Source: Triplophysa rosa (lineage: Eukaryota; Chordata; Actinopteri; Cypriniformes; Nemacheilidae). From it: a stretch of DNA of 64,000 bases. Location of the stretch: the NCBI RefSeq assembly GCF_024868665.1, contig NC_079892.1:12630963-12694962 (forward strand). The letters run 5' to 3'. Both the position numbers and the translations under genes were made by a program. Shown piece by piece: positions 55,425 to 64,000 of the stretch (its first letter is position 1; every line of letters begins with the position of its first letter). The notes under the pieces are model-generated. The model made no database searches. It was not told the origin of the DNA and was given only the letters and a program-made list of their open reading frames with translations.

Positions 55425-56513
55425 CTGCATTAATAAAACATGACGGCAGTTTACTGGTGTTAACTGGTGTTCAGGCACACGCTGTCCCGCAAGCTCAACT
55501 GAGCATCTAAAGTCTGTGGAGTCAAAACAAAACACACACCGGAAAACATCCGAGGTGTTATTGCCCAAAATTAAAGCAGACGAACAGATTCTAGCCCGGT
55601 AGAAAAAATAAGCCGGCGCTTTAGTTCACGCTTACAGCGTTCGCTTCTGATGAGGCACGTCATAAAAAATAAGCATCAGTTAGCATGCGAAAGCACAGGC
55701 AGGCATGCACAATACAATGCCAACTCTCAGTTGGATTTTAATAGCATTGAATTAAAAAAGCGTGTGTTGTTATTTAATTTTTTTCCCTTTTAACCCATGT
55801 TAGTCCTAGCCCGTGTTTAAATATGGATATTTCCCTTTTATTTAGATTACATAAAACATAAGCATTCAGTCTTCTGAAATTTTGCATGCAACTAGTGGAT
55901 ACTTTCATATCCTATAAAGCCACAAGAGCTGAAGAATTTCAAAGTCTAGAAGTGGATAAATGGACGAGAACTGCGATACTGGCAGATCTTATCAAGTGTT
56001 ATTTGTGCTAGGAAAGTGTAAATTATTTTTGCAGTGGTTGTCGGTATAACGTAGGATAAACAAACACTGCCCAAAGGACAATCAAAATATAAAGGCTGTA
56101 AAAAATCCAGCTAAAAACTGTAATTTTCTGGCAGCTTGGGTGCCAGAAAATATCGTGAAATAACAGGGGGTTTTTCACATAAAATTACATGTTTTTATCT
56201 TTTCTTGTGAATTTGCTTTTTCTGTAGTTTGACGTTTTTGAATCATATTTTGAAAAAATTCACAAGAAACATAAAAGAACATGAAAAAGTGGGAGATTAA
56301 ATCTGAAATCCCAGTTTCATTGAATTTTTTGTATATACATATTTCTTTACTTTAATTTTTTTTTTTAATTTACTTTAAAAAACTAAATGTTTTTCTTTTT
56401 TCAATGTCATTTAAATCAGTTTAACAGAGTTGACTATCTAGTGACATTTTCATGTTTAGTAAAGGTGGGTTGTGAAGGTTTCAATGTCATTTAATACTAC
56501 TGTAATATACTGT
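55425..56513. other. Upstream of the first exon found, no recognised feature
   Basis: No further b4galnt4 exon or promoter was recognised here. Confidence 0.5.
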
Positions 56514-57581
56514 CAGTGTTTCCCATTCATTAATTAGACTATGGCGGCCGGCCCTAGTCTAATTTGTTCCGCCATAGTTTCAAAAAGAACCAAAAAATGT
56601 TTATACTTTATATAATTTTTATATCATTGTGTTGTCAGTTTCCCATATTGATTTATTCGTCGCGGCCTGCCACACTATCAACACTGGCCGCCATGAATAG
56701 ATTTTTCATGATTTCCATTTCCATTTTTATTTTACTATTTAAAACAGCTTAATTCATTGTAGAGTTGCGAGCGCTCAGCGCCTCTCTCTCTCTCATGTTG
56801 CGTGCAGCGCCTCGACAGCGCCTCCCTCACATGAAAGTGAAATTAAAAGGTGGTGGTGTTTTCAATTTGCGTTCCTACGTGTACTTGCCTTTCCACGTAA
56901 ACTTCAACAGTCACAGATGTTATTGTCAGAGTAGATGGCTGATCGAGATTATCATGATTTAACAAAAGGTAAGCAGAGTTTCCCACACACTCTTTCTCTA
57001 TGTGCTTGGTGTGAGTCTGTGTGCGAGCTCTTGACATCCCTACGGTGCGGTGCGTGTGTTCTGTAGTTGTAACTCAGTGTAACAGCAACAGTGTATTCTC
57101 TCATATTTCTGAATTTGCACCGAATTGTCTGTGCTATACACGATCTACAATAAAACTATCACTCGCATTTAAAATCACAAGAGCGCTCATAACACAACAA
57201 CACATTGATGAGAAGAGCAACGGCAGTAAAGGCTGTGCGCTGCATGAGACAAACAAGTAGGCTAATATAGCTAAAATCACCTCATATATCCGCTCTTCAA
57301 CGTAAATGTATGGTGATTTTGTCAGACGATGTCGCGTTTATAAATCAGGATTTATTTTAGCAGCAGTTAAAGTAACAGCTGGTTGGATTAAACACGAGAT
57401 GTTATTGGGTCGTGTTTAGTCACTATTTTATACTCGTTTTATGTCTGACTGTTCTGCGAAACAGATTTCAAGTGCCAAAACTAGACCAAACGAAAACACG
57501 ACGTGATGATGTCACAAATATGCTAATTTGTGTGTGACGTCATCAGCGCCACAGTCTCTCAAAATCCTGTGGGAAACACTG
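56514..57581. mobile_element. DNA transposon with CAGTGTTTCCCA ends, 1068 bp
   Basis: 12-bp inverted ends CAGTGTTTCCCA / TGGGAAACACTG are flanked by a 5-bp duplication ACTGT (56509-56513, 57582-57586). The terminal motif is hAT-like, but the duplication is 5 bp, not 8. A small perfect palindrome, ATTAGACTA / TAGTCTAAT, lies near the left end. Confidence 0.7.
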
Positions 57582-57821
57582 ACTGTGAAATAAAAAGTAA
57601 AGTAATGTTTTTTTTATATTTCTGGAATCATTATTCACTATATAAGGTTCCCTTATGAAATAAAATATATGGAAATAAACAGAAAAATATAATGCAATAT
57701 CCTAAATACTAGATCTCTACATACTGGAACAGAGTGCATATATAATGTAAAAATCAGCAATTTCTTATGTATTATTCTATATATTTTCAAATATATATTA
57801 TACATATATTATATAAAAAAT

Positions 57822-58085
57822 TGTAACAATTCGTGCTGACGAACACTCGAGAGACGAAGATAATCCAATATATATTTTAATAAAATCCAAGATGAAGAAG
57901 ATAGAGGAACATGCACAACACCATATACACAAACAATGGACAATGGATGACAGAAGTGGATGAGTATATAAAGAGTCCAGAGATGTGCATCAGGTGCAGG
58001 TGTAGTCAAACATAGCTTGACGGGTGCAAAGGATTATGGGTACTGTAGTCCGATGGTGAATGAGAGCAGATAGTGGACCGTGACA
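57822..58085 (-). mobile_element. Solo LTR, 264 bp
   Basis: The minus strand begins TGTCACGGTCCACTATC and ends CACGAATTGTTACA, sharing the TGTCACGGTCC start with the solo LTR at 25739. Flanks AAAAT and ATAAT agree at 4 of 5 positions. Confidence 0.55.
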
Positions 58086-59867
58086 ATAATATTTATGATA
58101 TTATAATATTTAATGTTTATAATATAATAGTATATTATGATAACATATAATAATTATATATTAAATATATTATGATTTAATATATTGACATTTAATATAT
58201 AGAAAATATATTTTCTTTGTGTAAGGGTTTCCAATTATTTTTGGTTTTAACAAACAAAAATGTTTTTGATTTTGTTAACAACTCCAACAAACAGATGCGG
58301 CACACTGCTATCAGACAGCAGACTACACTTAACCTAGTGTGTTTTATTTCTGCTGTTTGGTGTCTGTCAGAACACATTAGATTCTATCAGACAGAAGAGA
58401 ACTCTGAGTTATTGTTTATTTCTTGCCGTTGGCTCGCAAATGATTCCTTTCTTTTCCTCTGCGAATTCTCTAAATGCAATCAATAAGAGAATACACAACA
58501 CAGTTACATGCCACATTTGCACACACGACAGAAACTTGCAGAAATGCAATAAAGGCACCTTGCGGTACAGGCACCGAGGAAAAATCAATCCGGTTCGTCG
58601 GAAGAAAGTTTCATTGCATCAGTGTCCAGCAAATTTTTTAACGCACGAATGGTTTCAACCATCAGAACTGAGAGGTTGGAGGTCAACCCATAATTACAAC
58701 TGTACGTTTAATCTAATAGTAATGATTCATAAGTGACCTGGCTTGATGGTCGGCTTAGAAACCTGATTTTAAATGGCTGCTTTAAAAGCAATTCGTTTTC
58801 ACATGTCTGTTTTTTGGTGCAAGGAACCTTGACTAATATTAAAATGTTCCTTACAATCTTCAAGGGAAAAAATGATACAAAGTAGCATATGGTCTCTTTA
58901 AAAGCAGTGTTGAAAGCAGTGACCACATGGGGATCTAAGGCCATGTCTATTTCCATCCTATCCTGAACATGTAACATCCTCAGGGATGTCTACACCCAGC
59001 CTGAATTTCTGTTTATGGTGAAATTAAACTTGTCACCATATAGGAATCATCAAATTATACTCTTTGTACACACCGTGTACAACCACATACAGTATGAAAT
59101 TGTCAAAAACAACAGGCATCCACCTTATATAACTAGTTTTATTATGTTGGATTTAGTTATTCTCAGGCTTTCATTTGTGGTATGAGCTATATCCTCTACC
59201 AGCCCCAAAACTAGTCCACAGAGATTAACCATGTTATTCCACTACTATAAATAAACTGTATATTCCATATGGTGCCATTCTTTTTACATGTAACTACAGA
59301 GATTTTTGAGGGGAAGATTGGATTAATCTCTTGGCCACTGCTTTAATAGTTTATATAATCTGCGGCTTTACGTGAAATCTCTTGTGCACTTTACAAAAGT
59401 GATTAATGGCTCCTGAAAATGCATTTAACAGCAATTTAAAATATTAGTGAGCCTCATTAAACCACTGTATATAATCATTTACACACACTATACAGTATAC
59501 ACAACTCTATTCCCTATAGATTGTGAATATTAACTTTATATTTATTTATTTATCTACACAGCTTTATTACTGTATTTACGCATGAAAGTTTCTGGTTAGT
59601 TTGTCAAAATACTAAGGCGGGGGCCTACAAACTAACAGACATGGACCTCAACTTTGAACAGATTGACATTAAAACTGCTTTTGCATTTGCATGCTGCCAA
59701 TAATCATTTACAGTAGTGCTTATAAGAGGCTCTTTCAAATGCATCATTGAGTTTTTAAGTACAAATACTTCAATTTTGAGAGGCACTTAACACTGCAAAA
59801 AAACAACATGTTTTTAAGATCTGAAGCCCTGGACTGCTGATAGCCATTAGATCCATTGGGAGATGCC
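58086..59867. other. No recognised feature
   Basis: AT-rich intergenic or intronic DNA. Short ORFs have no recognised motif. Confidence 0.5.
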
Positions 59868-60243
59868 ACAGTTCCCTTTCTGTCGGTCTCTCGACGTTGT
59901 GTCGAACCGACAGAATGGGGTTTGTCTTGAGAACCTATCATCGTCTGAGTATTTAGAAAAGGCCAATGAAAATTGGCGAATGAAATTTGCATGCCGGGCT
60001 CCTCCCTGGATGTCCGGGTATAAGAGGGAAGCCGGCGTGCTCATTCATTCACCTTTTGTTCTTCAGAGCCTAAGCATCTGATGAGCGTCTCCAAATCTTC
60101 GCTGATCCTATCCTGCTGGAAATCTACGACGTGGTGCAGCGGACGGTCCCTTCCTGCAGCGACTTTCCCCTGGGTGTCTCGGCAGTTCCGGAAGTGTCTG
60201 AGCAATTCTTTTTTTCTAAAAGAGCAAATTTCTCCAGCGTGGC
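59868..60243 (+). promoter_or_regulatory. DIRS 5' terminal/leader region
   Basis: Palindrome at 59880-59913, the block CTTGAGAACCTATCAT (59926-59941), TATAAGAGGG at about 60018 and TCATTCATTCACCTTTTG. The same order occurs at 5096-5310. It probably contains the element's promoter. The exact left border is not clear. Confidence 0.6.
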
Positions 60244-61707
60244 ATGTCCCGCTGTTCTCTTGGGTGCGACGCACTCATTGAGGAAGGGGATGGACACGAT
60301 GTCTGTCTCAGGTGTTTGGGTCTCCGGCACGCTGAGGCAGCCTTCGTGGATACATCCTGCCCGCACTGCGGGCGGATGCCTATCCAGACGTTGCGGTCAC
60401 GGGTGGCGGTATTCTTCATGGATAAAGCCACCACCTCGTCTGTTACCCAATCCGTGACGGCAGTGACTACGGCCCTGCCGCCCGCTTCAGTTAACACCGG
60501 GGGTGATATGGGGATCACTGTGAACGTTAACCCGCCAGCCGCAGGCTCACGGACCGTTCACGCCCTGTCTCGCTCGTCTGACCATCCCTTAAAAGATGGT
60601 CCTACCCCGTCTTGTTCCTCCGCCACATACTCGGAAGTGCGTGACGAAGATGAGATGTCGATCACAGCATCGGAGGGCAATCTTATGGCATCTGACCCCG
60701 ACGATTCCTCTGAGCTCCCTCCCCCGGGGGGTCGAGCCCAGGAAGAAGCGGACGTTGAGATGTCAACCATGCTTTTCCGGGCCGCCGCGAGCATTGGGCT
60801 GCAGTGCACAGCACCGCCTTAACCCCAGCGCTCGCGGTTGGATACGTGGTACCTGGGGTCTGAGCGCGGCTCCAAGCCGCGCCCAGCTCCGGTCCCGTTC
60901 TTCCCGGAGGTGCATGAGGAGCTGAGTAAGACTTGGAACGCGCCCCTCACAGCCCGTTCCAATCAGAAAGGCTCAGTCGCCCTTACTTCCCTCGATGGTG
61001 GGGCTGCCAGGGGCTATGTCGAGATCCCCCAGGTGGAGCGTGCTGTCGCGGTGCACCTGTGCCCGCAGACTGCGGCCACCTGGAGGGCTCGGTCTAGACT
61101 CCCATCCAGGGCGTGTATGTTTTCGGCATCTCTGGTGTCGAAGGCTTACACGGCTGCGGGTCAGGCCGCCTCCTCCCTCCACGCCATGGCCATCCTGCAG
61201 GTCCATCAGGCCAAGGCGTTGAAGGAGCTCCACGAGGGCAAGACCGACCCAACGGTAATGCAGGAACTCCGTACCACCACCGATCTCGCTCTACGGGCAA
61301 CTAAGGTGATGGCACGGGCCTTGGGTCGGGCGATGTCCACCATAGTGGTCCAAGAGAGGCACCTCTGGCTCAACCTTGCGCAGATGCGGGACGCCAAGAA
61401 GGTTCGCTTTCTCGACGCCCCCATCTCGCAGGGAGGGCTGTTTGGTGACACCGTTGAGGATTTCTCTCAGCAGTTCTCGACGGTGAAGAAGCAGACGGAG
61501 GCAATCAGACACATCCTGCCCCGCCGTGACTCGGCCGCCGTCAGGCCTTCGAGATCCCGAGTGGCGTCTGCTTCCCAGCAGCCCCGGCCCTCTTCGACTC
61601 CGGTTCCGGCTCCAGTGCCCCCTTCTCAGGCTGCCTCCCGGAAAAGGACGTCAAAGAGGAAACCGCCTCCCCGTCAGCAGCCGTCGCGGAAGCAGAAGCG
61701 GCCCTGA
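60244..61707 (+). pseudogene. gag: DIRS gag with one in-frame stop
   Basis: The frame runs 488 codons from the ATG at 60244 and is broken only by TAA at 60820-60822. Near the N-terminus a zinc-finger-like C-x2-C-x4-H-x8-C-x2-C (CLRCLGLRHAEAAFVDTSCP then HC) is typical of fish DIRS Gag. An acidic serine-rich stretch follows, then after the stop an alpha-helical domain (EVHEELSKTWNAPLTA, AAGQAASSLHAMAILQVHQA) and a very basic C-terminus (RKRTSKRKPPPRQQPSRKQK). A single stop this late suggests recent loss. Confidence 0.85.
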
Positions 61708-61938
61708 CGGAGAAACCCCAGGGAGATTGAGACTACCACCGGGCCCGATCCCAGCCACTCCATCGCTGGGTCAGATAGGGACGGTTCCTGCCCCGTCCTA
61801 CCATCAGCTGGTCCCCCTGGGGGGCCAGCGCCCACTTCCTCACAAAAAGAGTTTCCTCTCTCTCTGGGTTTTCACAGCCGTTCCCACCCTCTGGTCGACG
61901 GTGGACGGCAACTCGACGTTGCGTCATGGCGAAGCGCA

Positions 61939-63393
61939 ATGTCGAGTATAAACACCAGCCTTCAGCACTCTCAGACAGACAGTGCGTTGAGCTGGACAAT
62001 CGCCAGGCAGGAAAAACGGCAGAGCCGATCTCCTCCCCGGGGGTCCTCCCCCGGCAAGGAATCCGTACTGCTAGCCATCGAACCACCCTCCGCGGGGGCG
62101 ATGAAGCAGATCAAACCTCTAGTCCCCCTGTGTCGGTTTCTGGGAGCTTGGTCTCAGCTTCCCAGACTGTCAGGCTGGCTGAGGAAGACGATCCGTCTCG
62201 GCCACGCGATTCAGTTCGCTACACGTCCGCCCAAGTTCCGGGGCGTCCTTTTTACCTCAGTCAGAGGCAGGGATGCCCCCGTACTTCGGGCGGAGGTCGC
62301 CTCCCTTCTGGTGAAGAGAGCGATCGAGCCCGTCCCACCAGCCGTGATGTCCAGCGGGTTCTACAGCCCGTACTTCATTGTCCCCAAGAAAGGCGGGGGG
62401 TTGCGCCCTATCTTGGATCTGGGTGTTCTGAACAGACACCTACACAAGCTGCCTTTCAGGATGGTCACGCAGAAGTGCATCCTGACGTCCGTCAGGCGTC
62501 AGGACTGGTTCATGGCAATCGACCTGAAAGACGCGTACTTTCATGTCTCGATCCTCCCTCGACTTTGGCCGTTCCTGCGGTTCGCATTCGAGGGACGGGC
62601 ATATCAGTACAGGGTCCTCCCCTTCGGTCTGTCCCTGTCTCCACGAGTGTTTACGAAGGTCGTGGAAGCCGCCCTCCTTCCCCTCAGGGAAGAAGGTGTG
62701 CGGGTACTCAACTATCTCAACGACTGGCTCATCTCGGCTCACTCGCGAGATCTGTTGTGTACACACAGGGACCTGGTGCTCCGGCACCTAGATCGGTTGG
62801 GGCTACAGTTCAACTAGGAAAAGAGCAAGTTCTCCCCCGCGCAGAGCATCTCCTTTCTCGGTATGGAACTCGACTCCGTCTCCATGACAGCGCGACTGAC
62901 TACAGAGCGAGCCCGGTCATTGTTACACTGCCTGAAGCATTTCGGGCAGCCAGCGGTCTCCCTGAAACAATTTCAGAGGCTTCTGGGGCACATGGCATCC
63001 TCGGCGGGGGTGGTCCCCCTCGGGTTGATGCACATGCGACCGCTCCAACACTGGCTACAGAGTCGAGTTCCTTGGAGAGCGTGGCACACCGGCAGCAGGC
63101 GTATGGTCATCACGCCTTTCTGCCGGCACACCCTGACCCCTTGGTCGTCTATGGCCTTCCTATGGGAGGGGGTCCCCCTAGGGCAGGTATCAAGACACGT
63201 CGTGGTAATGACGGATGCCTCCCTTCAGGGCTGGGGTGCTGTGTGCAACGGGCACGCAGTGTCGGGGCAGTGGACGGGCCCCCGCCTGCGTTGGTATGTC
63301 AACTGCCTAGAATTGAGGGCTGTGCTACTTGCACTGAAGAGGTTCCAACCCTTCGTGCAGGGCAGGCACGTGCTGGTCCAGTCGGACAGCTAA
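61939..63393 (+). pseudogene. DIRS reverse transcriptase and RNase H, inactivated
   Basis: RT motifs: GFYSPYFIVPKKGGGLRPIL, FMAIDLKDAYFHVSI (catalytic Asp), RVLPFGLSLSPRVFTKVVE. The YLDD box reads YLND at 62713-62724, codon AAC at 62719-62721. TAG stops the frame at 62815-62817 and the same frame resumes (FSPAQSISFLGMELDS). RNase H shows VVMTDASLQGWGAV, LELRAVLLALKRF and VLVQSD, then breaks at about 63393. Downstream residues (RLLLWSQQ, LNQTADRLSRQW, QVDLFASPDSTHCPLWYSL) continue in another frame to 63950, so a deletion or shift lies there. Confidence 0.87.
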
Positions 63394-63934
63394 CACGACT
63401 CGCCCGACGCCTCCTCCTGTGGAGTCAGCAGGTGATCAGCTCCCTGCGAGCCATACACATCCCGGGCGACCTGAACCAGACAGCAGACCGGCTCTCTCGT
63501 CAGTGGTCACCTCGCGGAGAGTGGCGACTCCACCCTCACGCGGTTCAGCTCATATGGGAGCAGTTCGGCCAGGCGCAGGTGGACCTGTTTGCCTCCCCAG
63601 ACTCCACCCATTGTCCGCTTTGGTACTCCCTATCCGACGGTCCCCTCGGTACGGATGCCCTTGCGCACAGCTGGCCGCGGGACAAGAGGAAGTACGCCTT
63701 CCCCCCAGTCAGCCTCAATGCACAGACCCTGTGCAAGGTCAGGGAAGAGGAGCATCAAGTGCTACTAGTTGCGCCCTATTGGCCCAACCGGACTTGGTTC
63801 TCAGAGCTGGTGCGCCTGAAAACAACTTTCCCCTGGCCGATTCCCCTGAGGAAGGACCTCCTTTCTCAGGGGAAGGGCACGTTTTGGCATCCCAGGCCAG
63901 ACCTCTGGAACCTCCATGTCTGGCCCCTGGACGG

Positions 63935-64000
63935 GACGAGGAGATCCTGAGCGACCTACCCCCGGCGGTGGTAGAGACCCTCACACAGGCTAGGGCCCCG
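63935..64000 (+). CDS. Start of the DIRS recombinase ORF (partial)
   Basis: In the third frame the last 66 nt read DEEILSDLPPAVVETLTQAR and AP. I recognise this as the N-terminal lead-in of fish DIRS tyrosine recombinases. The catalytic R-H-R-Y residues would lie past the window. Confidence 0.55.

Larger units (their letters stand above)
59868..64000 (+). mobile_element. DIRS-type tyrosine-recombinase retrotransposon, degraded and cut by window end
   Basis: Contents in order: palindromic terminal block (CTGTCGGT / ACCGACAG around TCGACGTTGTGTCGA), TATAAGAGGG promoter-like block, Gag, RT, RNase H, and the first codons of what should be the recombinase ORF. The GC content is far higher than the flanking DNA. 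Disabling changes include an in-frame TAA in gag, a TAG in RT, Asp to Asn in the RT box and a deletion in RNase H. It lacks an LTR and shows no DDE integrase, consistent with DIRS. Confidence 0.88.

Noticed and set aside
60124..60518. Minus-strand frames over the DIRS gag
   Set aside because: Shadows of the gag frame without their own motifs.
61926..63390. Long frame over the DIRS RT in a second phase
   Set aside because: The RT motifs are in the other frame. Only the part after about 63390 carries real RNase H/RT-tail residues.

Overview
The window is intronic and upstream DNA of a teleost, most likely a cyprinid. It is AT-rich and crowded with fish-type transposons, and two tRNA-derived SINEs resemble the carp HAmo family. 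The host gene lies on the minus strand. Eleven short exons between 55424 and position 1 all have AG/GT splice borders and join in one consistent frame (941 nt, about 313 codons). The product matches B4GALNT4 (beta-1,4-N-acetylgalactosaminyltransferase, PA14-domain region). The catalytic glycosyltransferase domain lies beyond position 1, and the first exon or exons with the Golgi signal anchor were not found. Introns vary from 163 bp to more than 17 kb, and the large ones are filled with transposons.

Layout. 1-6.3 kb: five exons, a repeat with inverted modules, fragments of the 'TAGTTCACCC' MITE, an L2 tail and a non-coding DIRS-like stretch. 6.3-23.7 kb (intron): hAT-type MITEs, a 5'-truncated Tx1/L1-like LINE with a perfect 17-bp target duplication, a 93-bp mini-MITE, and the main element of the window, a 5.05-kb Ty3/Gypsy retrotransposon (16270-21324). 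Its two 392-bp LTRs are identical, it has a 5-bp target duplication and a tRNA-Phe primer site, and its pol order is protease-integrase-reverse transcriptase-RNase H. This is the Gmr1-like, 'copia-like' order, and its Gag has a SCAN-like region. The copy has lost the RT YxDD box through a frame-breaking deletion.

23.7-40.8 kb (intron): a 1.5-kb hAT element with an 18/23-bp minisatellite, solo LTRs, SINEs, and an L2 LINE split by a hAT element with a perfect 8-bp duplication. 40.8-51.6 kb (intron): a foldback MITE and two short LTR elements in opposite orientation, each with a 5-bp duplication. In one a minisatellite fills the interior; the other carries only a Gag-like ORF. 51.6-55.4 kb: four exons. 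55.4-64 kb: a hAT-like element, a solo LTR and a degraded DIRS-type tyrosine-recombinase retrotransposon that runs off the window end.

No CRISPR, operon or free-standing tRNA/rRNA gene is present. Apart from b4galnt4 and the retroelement genes, the short ORFs look like chance.
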